A stretch of 64,000 nucleotides of DNA from Morella rubra (Eukaryota; Streptophyta; Magnoliopsida; Fagales; Myricaceae). Position numbers and translations under genes: made by a program. This document shows positions 24,653 to 35,182 of this stretch, in pieces. Below the pieces are notes generated by a model that worked only from the letters and a program-made list of their open reading frames with translations, made no database searches and was not told where the DNA came from. The stretch is taken from the NCBI GenBank assembly GCA_003952965.2, contig CM025855.1:30904854-30968853 (forward strand). Direction: 5' to 3'. Each line of letters opens with the position of its first letter. Within the stretch, counting starts at the first letter, position 1.

Positions 24653-27390
24653 CTTTATTTTTCATCCAATTGATGGTCGGAGGAAAATAAAAGGTTCTAA
24701 AAAAACAAGTTTTTTGTTTGCATTGGAAAAGCACTTCATATTCATCAATAAACCTGACTCAGATACATTACAACGAAAGAAACAGAGTTCAATTTTTAGG
24801 GGGATGAGGGTTGCAGTCCACATTGGTATGCAGGGTAAGGACTTGCAGAAGAGTTTACCGATACTAGTGATTTGTGTACTGGGACAAAGTATTAGATGTA
24901 GGAACTCCCAGACGAATGGGAAAAGCAGAGCGATTACAGAGCAATCTTCCCCCTTTTGGCAGCCAACGTCCAAGGTTTCCTTACTACGTGGAAGCTCAAG
25001 TGGCAGCTAGAGGTTCTTGAGAGTGTGGGTTAAGCACACATTCAAGAGATTTAAACCATCACTTACACATAAATATTCGTGATTGAAATATAAGGTTAGT
25101 TAATAAACTGATTAATCTCTCATTAGTTTATTATAACGTTGAACTTAATTCGTGTTGATACTGCACCAAGCATATCCGAGCCTGATGCATGTTATGAGTA
25201 TCCAAATTTTCATCGCTAACCAAAAAAAATTGATGTATTCAATGATAATTGATCGTGGAAAAGCATATACATTATGATTAAATTAGTAATATATGTCAGT
25301 GTCACATTACCATTTATGTCTTTTGTGGTGTTTCTCCTTTTTGGAAAGTACTGGACCACTGGTTGTCGTTCAAAATCAGTGATACGAATGAAACACGTGA
25401 CAAGGGACTTCTATAGAGACAAAAATAAATGCAAATAACAAGTCCAAATTAGCTGGTGCGAGTGGAGAGTGAGGGGGACTTTTGCGATGGTGGTATAGCT
25501 GGTCCGAGAGAGGATCCCAAAAAAATTATTTCCAAGAGCAAAAGGGGCCTATGAAGGCCTCATCAATGGCGTCTGATATCGAGTAGAGAGCTGGTCGTTA
25601 AAGCTTAGGCGCACTTAAAAGGCGTTGCATGCTTGGGAGAAAATTATGCTTCTGAGATGAAACAAGCAGGAGCCAGGAGTTCTTTGTTTTTTCTGCAGAT
25701 TGGAGAAAATTATGGTTCATGCATCTTTTACATGTGAAGCTGTACATGTTATCGATTCGAAGGTTCTATTGCTGATAAGAAGTATATGGCCGACAAAGAT
25801 ACATAATTGATCAAACCTAAATGAACAACCAAATCTATCTGCCATTAAATTATCATCATTTTTCGATTTGGTACTTGCATATCAAATCTTCCAATTATAT
25901 ATTTCTACTTTGGGGTTTGGTGCGAACCGTATCTGATCAATAAAGTTTTGGACGCATTAAACAAACCTATTAAGCGGGACGAAGTTAGGTATGTATTATT
26001 GCGGGCAGTTGCATCAAATTATTTTGGAGAGTCAAAATGAAAAAAAAATATATTAAAAAAGCCTAAAAAAAGTAGGCTAGCTGAAGCCTGGTCCCACACG
26101 TGCTATAACAGATAGTAAGACAAGACCCAACTTGTAGATCGGAAGTCGTCAGAACTCAGAGGTAGTCATGTAGAACGTGTCTGTCAAAGATCGTCAAAAG
26201 AGGGCGGTTGTCTCGTAACCCTTGTCAATTGTGAACTCCGTACCATAACCGAAAATAGACAAAGAAGAGAAGAAAAATTATATTAAAAAAAAAAAAAAAA
26301 AAAAGCAAGAACAACTCATGACCGTCCAATGGCTGGCCAAGGGGACGGCGAATGCCTCCCATCGCCCGCGAACTGGAGGAGCTTTGCCTCCTCCCGTCAC
26401 CAAGAGGGGGAGATAGGTCTCACAAGGGAAGAGAGTTAGAGAGAGGGAAGAGAATCTATCACACGTTTCTTACATTAATGAGTGAAAACCCTTTCTTGTT
26501 TTTTTTTTTTTGGGCGAATGCGTGAAAACCCTTTGTTACATGTTCAATCATCCTAAACGCTACCAGCTCCGGAGCTGCAAAAAGCTTATGTTGTTTTCGT
26601 TACGAAGGTCCTGTTGGACATGTCAATGGCAAGTATTTTTTGACCCACAAAGATACATAGTGGTCAACATAAGTTGAGGCGCTAGTTTTTTTAGGGGATT
26701 GCTATTTGCTGATACTCCACGTTTGTAAAAGTAATATTCAGCAAAATACATATGTTTTACGTGAATCGAAACACACGCTATGCATGAATTACCCAAAAAA
26801 AAAAGCCTGCCCTTACATCAGCCACCACGACAAGATCAGGGACAAATTAGTTTGGATGTCGTGGATCGTTTTAAATATTTTTGTGTAATTATTAGAAAAA
26901 AAATTTAGAGGTATTTTTTATTATAGTTTTGTGAAAGTGGTGGGACCAGTTAAAAATGTATTCTTTTTAAAAAGATAAATTTTTTGAATTATATTCTCTT
27001 GTATAATGTGAAAATTATCATAAAAGTATGTTTGGGAGAAAAGTTTTTGTGAGAGGAATTGTTTATGGGTTTTACGTTGTTTTGTCAAGAAAAATAAGCC
27101 TAATGATTATAAGTAAAACTTTTTATTGGAGATTGGAAAAGGATTTTAGAGGAAAAAATTATTTTGATGAGAAATTGATTTTGAAACCAAAAAAAAAAAA
27201 AAACATTTTTGAAATCACTAACCAAACACAACCTACCTGACAGGGTCACGGAAGTGGACATCTCTATATATCGTCAATCGCCTTAAGTCCCCATGGTCTA
27301 ATATTCTTCGTTTCATTAATCAAGCTGGGTTAGTAGAATATGGTAATGGTAATAAGTAGAACTAAGGAACCTGACAATATGGGAGGTAGA

Positions 27391-27640
27391 AAGTGGTCCT
27401 ATTATTTAGGAAACATTATGAAAATTTAATTTTTTGAGAACTTGAGTACGTAATTAGCAATAGACAGTTATAGTGGTAGGTTTTAGGAGAAGAATTTTTG
27501 AGAAGTGGTCCTATTATTTATAAAACTAATTTAATTTTTTGAGAACTTGAGTTAATTAGAATAAAGTAGACAATTGTGATGCTAAATTTTAGGAGAAGAA
27601 TTTGTGAGAAGTGGTCTTATTATTTACTAAAAGAGTCAAT
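27391..27640 (+). repeat. Minisatellite of about 106-112-bp units
   Basis: The motif aagtggtcctattattta recurs at 27391, 27503 and 27609. Between repeats lie shared stretches such as aatttaattttttgagaact and ttttaggagaagaattt. Units have drifted by substitutions and small indels. Confidence 0.85.
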
Positions 27641-28500
27641 ACTAAAAGCAAATAGGTTGTTATTATTGCTAGTGCTATTTATATATTTGATTTTAATTTT
27701 GTAAACTAATTTTTTAAAAATTCCTATTTTGTAGGCCTTTTCATTAACTTATATTCCTAAAGTTTTAATTTTTTTTCTCAATTTTAATTTTATAAAAGTG
27801 TTTTCTATTTCTAAGTTATAATATGAGACCTTCCTAATTAAGGGGCCTTAGGAGATTACCTCGTCTGCTTAAGCCGCCTCTTGTACATAAGTTTAGGTTA
27901 TGCACTACCGCCTCATGACACCTAAGCAATAATATGAAAACCAGAACTTAATTACTACATATTATGCGTCAGCTGCCCGTAAGATTTATAATAGACAGCA
28001 AGACTTATCTACTATTGTTTTGTTATGTTTTATATAGATATTATACTATATATCATACTTAGAAAACAAAATAATAGTTGTCCCATAATAATGAAGATTT
28101 TTTATACGTGGCACCATATTAGCTCAAGTAGCAACTTTAAGTCTTGATAAGTATCTCGCATAACGTATGGTCAAGACTTCAAAATTACTGCAATGGTCCA
28201 ATAATTTCATTTGGACTACCGAAGATTTATTCACCATGCATGTAGAACGGGAGAACTACGTGTGTCCTATACGGGGTGAATGGTGCTTTTCCCGTAATTA
28301 TTTGATTTGAATGGAACGGGAGGACGATAAATGAGTTGGGACAAAAGCTCCATCTAGATACCACTATCAATTAAAAAAACCAAAGATCTTTATGATAGCT
28401 TTTTTAACGCGGCAAGGATATATGATCTCCTTTCTTGCGCATACAAATAAAGGACCAAAACCAAAAAAAAAACAGATTGCTCATACTGAGAGAGAGGAGT

Positions 28501-29640
28501 ATGGAAAAAACACCAAGAAGGGCACCGTGGCACGAGGAAGAAGAACAAGGGGAAGTGGGTATCTGGAAATACGCATTCGGGTTCTCAGAAATGGCTGTTC
28601 TCAAGTGTGCCATTGAGCTTGGGATTGCGGAGGCCATCGAGAGCCATGGAAGCTGCCCCATGACACTCTCCGAGTTGTCATCAGCTCTAGGATGCGCTCC
28701 GTCCGCCCTCTTCCGCATTATGAGGTTCCTAGTACACCGCGGAATGTTTAAAGAGGAACTTACCGCCCAAGGCTCCCTAGGTTATGCAGAAACCCCTCTA
28801 ACCCGCCGTCTGATGAAACACGGTGAATATAGCATGGCTGCTCTTATCTTGCTAGAGAGCAGCCCAGTGATGCTGGCACCGTGGCATAGTCTTAGTGCCA
28901 GCTGTGTTCTGGCCAATGAGAGTTCACCGTTTGATGTGGCTCATGGTGAAGATCTATGGAGATTTGCAGCAGCAAATCCTGGTCACAGCCAGCTCATCGA
29001 TGAAGCAATGGCTTGTATTGCCAGGTCGACAGTGCGTTTAATGGTTCAAGGCTGTCCAGAAGTGTTTGATGGGCTTAGCAGTTTGGTCGATGTGGGTGGG
29101 GGCAACGGAACTACTTTGCAGAAGCTGGTGAAGGCATGTCCAGGGATTCGAGGCATCAACTTTGATCTTCCCCATGTTGTCTCTGTCGCGGAAGAGTTCA
29201 CCGGAGTTGAACATGTGGGGGGTAACCTGTTCAAAAGTGTTCCAAAGGCTGATGCTGCCCTATTAATGGTAAGTATGGTAAGTACACCGTCACTGATGTT
29301 AATCTCTTTGGCATAATTTATTTTCTTTTATGAGTTGCAGTCGGTTTTACATGATTGGGGAGACGACGACTGCATCGACATCCTTAAAAAATGCAGAGAA
29401 GCAATCCCTGTGGACAAAGGGAAAGTAATAATCGTTGAGGCTGTGATTGAAGAAGGGGATCAGACGGACAAGCTAACTGATTTGAGGTTGGGGCTAGACA
29501 TGATAATGATGGCTCATACTACTGCTGGCAAAGAGAGGACCTTGAAGGAGTGGGGATTTGTTCTCGGGAAAGCTGGATTTAGTAGATACACGGTGAAACC
29601 TCTTCCTGCTATGCCATCCGTAATTGAGGCATTTCCTTGA
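28501..29640 (+). CDS. COMT-type O-methyltransferase, copy 2, with altered SAM-site residues
   Basis: Exons are 28501-29268 and 29341-29640, giving 355 residues, with an intron of only 72 bp at the same position as in copy 1. The two proteins are clearly tandem paralogues. The catalytic residues remain: H260 (VLHDWGDDD), E289 and E321 (GKERT). Several positions that normally hold SAM or sit in family-invariant motifs differ from copy 1: motif I reads GGGNG instead of GGGTG, GGDMF became GGNLF (D to N and M to L), the lysine before the catalytic histidine segment became M256, and MACDAR became MACIAR. The frame is intact, so either activity is reduced or SAM is bound differently, or the protein has a non-catalytic role such as in heterodimers. 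A U4 snRNA gene follows 180 bp downstream. Confidence 0.92.
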
Positions 29641-29743
29641 CTTCTATAGTAGGTCAGGGATGTGCCTGGAGCTCTGGTCTGTAATTTCTTTTTCTTTCTG
29701 TCGCAATGGCTACTACTACTAGATCAGCTCAGAAAATAATTGC

Positions 29744-29797
29744 AGTCCCACATTGCTTTGAGTGTGATGGACTGAGTTGTACTGTGAGAATAAAAGT
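29744..29797 (+). promoter_or_regulatory. U4 snRNA promoter: upstream sequence element and TATA box
   Basis: The sequence agtcccacattg (29744-29755) matches the plant snRNA upstream element except for one base. A TATA-like ataaaagt begins about 34 bp later, and the RNA start is about 30 bp after that. This spacing is the polymerase II arrangement expected for U4. Confidence 0.85.
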
Positions 29798-29820
29798 AGA
29801 ACGAACCCGCGGTTTTATGT

Positions 29821-29974
29821 ATCTTTGCGCTTGGGGCAATGACGCAGCTAGTGAGGTTCTAACCGAGGCGCGTCTATTGCTGGTTGAAAACTATTTCCAA
29901 ACCCCCTCTTAGGCCTGGGTTCTGCTCAGGCCTTCGAGAATTTCTGGAAGGGCTCCCTCTGGGGAAAAGCCCTA
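29821..29974 (+). ncRNA. U4 spliceosomal snRNA
   Basis: The sequence begins atctttgcgcttggggcaat and continues through gaggttctaaccgaggcgcg, tctattgctggttgaaaact and accccctc, which I recognise as U4. The 5' end pairs with U6 (stem II). The 5' stem-loop (gacgc with gcgtc) carries the kink-turn for the 15.5K protein, and gctggttg gives stem I. The Sm-binding site aatttctgg is at 29939-29947, followed by a 3' hairpin formed by gggct and agccc. A plant-like 3' end signal (acaagtgtcaa, about 29986) follows. The 3' end at 29974 is set by the usual length of about 154 nt. All key parts look intact, so the gene may be functional. Confidence 0.9.
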
Positions 29975-30263
29975 CAAATACAAGTGTCAAGGCCTCTCTG
30001 GAATCGAATTTAATAAAGATTTCCTGATTAATAGCTGACACGTATGATAAGCAGTAAGCAGCGAAAAAAGAGGTACAAACAACTTGCGTCATTTGTGGGA
30101 CTTTTGTAGAAGGCCCAAAAAGAGGAAGGCCCAATGTAGAGAGTCTAGCAGGGAATGGTTTAAGATTAACATGAATCGTAGATGGGTACGGAGAACCCTA
30201 TCAACTGAGATCCCATAAAACGAAGGCGAGGCTCACAATTTCCACGAGTCTCATTTCTCAAAT

Positions 30264-30403
30264 TCTGAGAATTTTTTGGATATTAAAATTTATTGTAGCT
30301 TGTAAAATGTATGGTGTGTATATGTATAATGTTAGAAATTTTGAAGTGTATTTACTTTATTAAAAATTCTATATCCCAAAATATTGGTTATATGAACGCC
30401 ACC
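30264..30403. mobile_element. Decayed copy of a MITE family also present at 39104 and 61994
   Basis: It shares tttttggatattaaaatttattg, with small differences, and the terminal pattern aaaatattgg...aacgccacc with the element at 39104-39281. The outer end is degenerate. Confidence 0.55.
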
Positions 30404-30665
30404 AAGTCATTCAAATTACCAAAAAATATATGTGAAATAATTTTAAAAGTTAAATTTTAATGTGATTGCAAAGTATAGATATTTTGGTAATTTGGGGCAT
30501 AAATAATTAAATTTGGATAATTTCCATAAGTCTCAAATTTCCAGATCGTACAGAGAACTTAATAAAGTCATCCAAATTACCAAAAAAGATATGTGACAAA
30601 ATTTTAATGCGACTGCAAAATATAGATGTTTTGGTAATTTGGGGAATAAAGAATTAAAATTGGAT
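30402..30665 (+). repeat. Degenerate direct repeat of about 165 bp
   Basis: The order aagtcat-caaattaccaaaaa, atatgtga-aaa, gcaaa-tatagat-ttttggtaatttgggg and ataaa-aattaaa-ttggataatt occurs twice, beginning at about 30402 and 30566. Confidence 0.8.
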
Positions 30666-32343
30666 AATTTAAGCTCTAAATTACAAAATCAATGATAATT
30701 AGGATAAATGAATTGGGTGAAGCCATTCTCCGTAAAAGATTGAAAGGAATCTCTGAAGTTTGCCGATGGTAAGAGGAGAAAGCCAAAGTGCAGGAAGACC
30801 ATTTGGTCTGGTCAGTGCAACGAACACATGGACAGTAGTAAGGCGGAGAAATGGTGTTCATGGGATGGGACCCACACAAGAGGTCCGATGAACACCGTAC
30901 CAGTGGAACATATAAGCTTAAAAACAAAGGAAAATCTATAGATCTATCTTGTCGTCTCCATCTCGTGGGAACTACGAAATCACTCCAAGAAATTTTTCAG
31001 CATCCAGGAGTCATAGACATACAATAAAATCCTATTCTCATGGAACACATTAACTATCCATTCTATGGTTGGGCAATAAGGATCAAACAAGGACAATCAC
31101 TCATTCCTTAAATCACCATTCATAACCAAAGAGACTAGCAGATTTTTTGAGTAGTTGAAATTGAAGCAACTACTTTCAAAATATAAAACAACCACTTAAA
31201 CGAGAGAATTGAGTCGAAAAGAGGATTATTCACTATTTACTTTTTTTCTTTTTTGCATAAAAAAAAAAAATGACACTATTTGTGTTTGAATACTACAACC
31301 TGTGATTGGAGCTATGAATAAAATTGAGTCGGTTAGTTTTTATATGCCTAAAAAAACCTAAGCTAAGACCAAAGTAAAGTGTAAAATAAGTAAAGGACTT
31401 TCTTACTGATAAAAATTTTGAGAAAGTAAAATTTTGTGCTGTTAAAATAATAAAAAAAAATAGTGAAAAAAACCTCCCCGAACGAGGAGAAGAGAATTTT
31501 TACGATAAATCCCCAACTCGCCCGAGACCTGGGGGATTTTTTTGGTCAACCTAATATATGTCAAAGATTTAGAGTGTACAACAAAAAACCAACCTTTGCT
31601 CGTTGAACTTGCCCGAGATCAGCTGCTGGCCCGCGGTCCAACAACTACTATATCAGCTACCACAACCTCTTCTAGTAGTCTCTGCAAGAATAAAAAAAGT
31701 ACAATCTTCGCATATGTTAAGACAATTCATCCCTTACCTCCCCCTAGTACTGACTGACTCTCTGGGTCGCCCCGGAGGAGAAGAGATCAGCTAAGATGTT
31801 CCCCTACGCGACCGGGTCAAAAAGATACCAAGTTCCCCTCCCGGTCATATTTCATCCGTCGTCTCCCAACTTCACTCCCCTCTCCAGAAGAATCTGAGGA
31901 CGCGAATTGCATAGACACCTAAAATTTTCGAACGTTATTGTCGATCCTATTACGAGGGTGAGGCTAGAGATACGTTGTACTTTCGTGATTTGCTGTGAGG
32001 TGCAGTAACTATGACTCAGCAGATGTCGACCACACCTAAGGAAGAAAGAAGAAAAATCGCGCACGATACTTCTATCTAGTACGGCTCGCAAGTTGCATAG
32101 ATAAGGATAGAAGCTAAGGTACGTCTATCCGTCTAGTCCGATGATGAATACAGATGTAAGCCCCGCTAGTCGTAGACTTTAGAAGTCCGATATCGTTTCA
32201 CACTTCGCAACCCCACGATCAATTGCACTGCTTCCGCTTTCCAACACTCTGACTGGCTCCACTGAGGAGAAGAGTCACGCGGATAAGATAGGCTGAGATA
32301 CAGAGAACGAGTCGACGGAGTCGTTAAAGATACTGAAGAACCG

Positions 32344-34358
32344 ATGGTTTTGTCTACGGTTATTTCATCCGCGCCCCACCTCTACCTGCCAAGAAGAATG
32401 CCCACAAACCTAAAACGACCACCAGTTCGCTGCTCTACTTCTTTTTCTTCGGTTGCGACCCAGTTCGATCTGAAGGGGTACTGGACGACCTTGATTGGGG
32501 AGATAAACCAGAAGCTGGACGAGGCGATTCCGGTGAAGTTCCCGGAGAAGATCTACGAGGCCATGCGCTACTCGGTGCTGGCCAAAGGGGCCAAGCGGGC
32601 CCCACCCGTCATGTGTGTCGCCGCTTGCGAGCTCTTCGGGGGGAACCGCCTGGCCGCCTTCCCCACCGCCTGCGCTCTCGAAATGGTTCGCCCTTTCCTA
32701 TCCTTTTTGAATTGCGGCTTAATATTATCTGGATATATATATATTTTTTTAATCTAAGGTGCTAAGTTTTCAATCTCTAGTCTTTCTCAAATAATTCGAT
32801 TTCGGGGACACCTTTAGATGCTGAAAATCGTTTTATATCGTTGAATTATACGCGGAGCTGATAAAGTCGAAATCATTTACTTAAAACACTAGTTACTAAG
32901 AATATGGGAAAAGCGTATACCTATTTCACCTAGAGGGAAGAAATCTTAAGGATCAGCTAGAAGTTCTTCCTCTTTTCACATTTGATTTGCCCCTTTATGT
33001 TTCTGATGGCGTGGTTTGCATTGGGACTTTTGGTTTTGGATGCAAAGAAATCACTCTCGGAATGTGAATAGGATTCCCTGAGTTGGATGCCTTTTTTTAT
33101 ATCAAATGTTGGTAATTTGCTATAATGGAAAGTGACAGTGTTCTTTTAATTATCTTTTGTATTTTTTTCCCCACCGAAAATAGAGATTTGTTGAAAATAA
33201 GCTTAGCTTTAGAATCTCTCCTTTGAATCTTACTTGAATTCTTGCACCCCTGTTCGGGCGGGTGTTTGTCAGCTACAATTTGCATTAAATAAACTATTCT
33301 CGACTGTGGTAGTCAACTAGTTTATAAGTAATTTATATTCTTCTTGCGCTGGGGTCTTTGGCAGAGAGAGAACTCAAAAACCAAAGGAAAAAGACTTCAC
33401 CAACTTCCGGCTCCTGTGTTTGTCAAAGGAGTGGACTTGAATTCCTCGAAAAACATACGAACTTGGAGTAAATGAGATCCAAAATCCATTCCTGAAATCC
33501 TTCTTTCGAAAAAGCAAGGAGACAGCGGAACTGGAATTGTGTCCTTTCCTTAAAATGCATTTGCAAGTTCCGACTCTTAGAAGCAGTGAATCAATATTCA
33601 ATTTGAAGTTTGCATATAGCTATTTTGGCCAATGTAAGTAAATGCAACTGATTGAACTGTCTGTTAATTCAAACTCCTCGGGTTCTTAACAGGTTCATGC
33701 GGCTTCGTTGATACACAATGACCTTCCGTGCATTGATGACGACCCATCTCGCAGAGGCCAGCCCTCAAATCACACAGTCTATGGTGTTGACATGGCTATC
33801 CTGGCTGGCGACGCACTCTTCCCCCTTGGCTTTCACCACATTGTCTCCCACACACCTTCTAATCTCGTGCCTGAGCCCATTCTCCTTCGAGTGATTGCAG
33901 AGATTGCCCGAGCTGTAGGGTCAACTGGCATGGCTGCTGGGCAGGTCCTTGACCTGGATGGTGGTCCCAATTCTGTTGGATTTGTGCAAGAAAAGAAGTT
34001 TGGGGAAATGAGTGAGTGCTCTGCAGTGTGTGGGGGACTGCTAGCTGGTGCTAGAGATGATGAAATACAGAGATTGAGGAGGTATGGGAGAGCAGTCGGG
34101 GTACTGTATCAGGTTGTGGATGATATTCAAGAAGAGAGAATGATGAAGAATGGGGAAGACGGAGAGAGGAGGAAGACGGGGAAGAGTTATGCGAGAATCT
34201 ATGGAGTTGAGAAGGCTATGGAGGTGGCGGAGGAGTTTAGGGCCAAGGCCAAGAAGGAATTGGATGGGTTTGAGAAGTACGGTGACAGTGTGGTACCTCT
34301 TTATAGCTTCGTGGATTTTGCTGCTGACAGAGGTTTCAGTGTTGGTGATGCAATTTAA
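32344..34358 (+). CDS. GGR: Geranylgeranyl diphosphate synthase small (regulatory) subunit, plastid
   Basis: Exons are 32344-32685 and 33693-34358, giving 335 residues. Residues 1 to about 38 are rich in Ser, Pro and Arg and read as a chloroplast transit peptide. The isoprenyl synthase fold follows. The protein has both CxxxC motifs typical of the small subunit, CVAAC (91-95) and CSAVC (223-227), which are used to contact the large subunit. The first aspartate-rich motif reads NDLPCIDDD, so its first Asp (residue 123) is Asn. The second is DDIQE instead of DDILD. These losses argue against independent catalysis. In the family the subunit binds GGPP synthase and steers or boosts output for monoterpenes, chlorophyll, carotenoids and tocopherols. 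The ATG at 32344 is the first in frame and yields a normal transit peptide. Confidence 0.92.
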
Positions 34359-35182
34359 TGATGCAAGTTATTTGGTGTCTGGCGACAGTAAAGTGCAATG
34401 TGGATGGATCCAAGTAGAGTTTGTCTGATGAACAATTTAAGATTGGTAAAATCCTTTGTGTGAATTTGGGATGACAGAAAGATGGGCAGTTAAAGAGCTT
34501 TGGCGTTCTTTTAGAAGTGCGACCACTCTATTTTTCTTGTCCAGCCTATTGGTTGTTCCATTCAAAGCACGGGCAAATTGCAGACAAACAGCTTGTGTGC
34601 ATGTTCCAGATACTGGTACTTTGGAGAGAGATTGGAATCTATCTTTGTGTCTGTAATAAAGTTTACTTCGTAGCCTCTGGCAACTTAAAATTTTAATAAA
34701 ATTTTATTTTTATGGAATACTCTGGTGAATTTCAGTAACACCTCGTTGTTTTTTGAAAACAAACGCATTATATATATTTCTCTCTCTTTATAAAGTTTTC
34801 GAAAGATCAACCTCTAATTTATTTATGATTGACTGAAATTAAGTAGATAGATGCCGTGAAGAGCTTAAAATAATAGAAATTTAATTATTAATTAATATTA
34901 AATGACAAATTTAAATGATTTAACACTTCGAAGTAGACAGTCGGCTGGGAAATGTTAAAAACTTAAAAGGATTTTGTACCGTTAAGCTAGAAAAAGCATC
35001 ACTACCGTCACGGCTCACGACCAGCCCGTCATATTGCCAATGGACGTATGCCACGTGGGGAGTTCTTCAAGCGCGCTCAAGGTCCGCACCCGCTCTAGAA
35101 TATGCCCTGTAATGATGGCCATTTAGGTGACCCGGTGACCGCGAGAGCCTCATCCAAACTCTCCGCCAGACCCAAACCCGAA
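34359..35182. other. Spacer between GGR and the F-box/LRR gene
   Basis: AT-rich DNA holding the 3' flank of GGR and the promoter side of the next gene. An in-frame ATG at 35102 would add 27 residues to the F-box/LRR protein. No other feature is seen. Confidence 0.5.

Larger units (their letters stand above)
24283..28500. other. 4.2-kb spacer between the two O-methyltransferases
   Basis: No protein gene is recognised. It contains a MITE-like element (about 24438-24652), an A-rich run (26286-26304), a possible transposon end (about 27025-27235, starting tatgtttgggag and ending aaccaaacacaacc) and a minisatellite (27391-27640). Confidence 0.55.
29998..32343. other. Spacer and upstream region of the GGPPS small subunit gene
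   Basis: No protein gene is recognised. A decayed copy of a small transposon family lies at about 30264-30403, and a direct repeat at about 30402-30665. The last 800 bases are less AT-rich but contain only short meaningless frames. A gagga-gaagag motif with flanking gactg recurs at about 31745 and 32250. Confidence 0.5.

Noticed and set aside
29706..29912. 68-residue open frame starting MATTTRSAQK
   Set aside because: It overlaps the U4 snRNA and its promoter. The frame is chance; the RNA gene explains the sequence.
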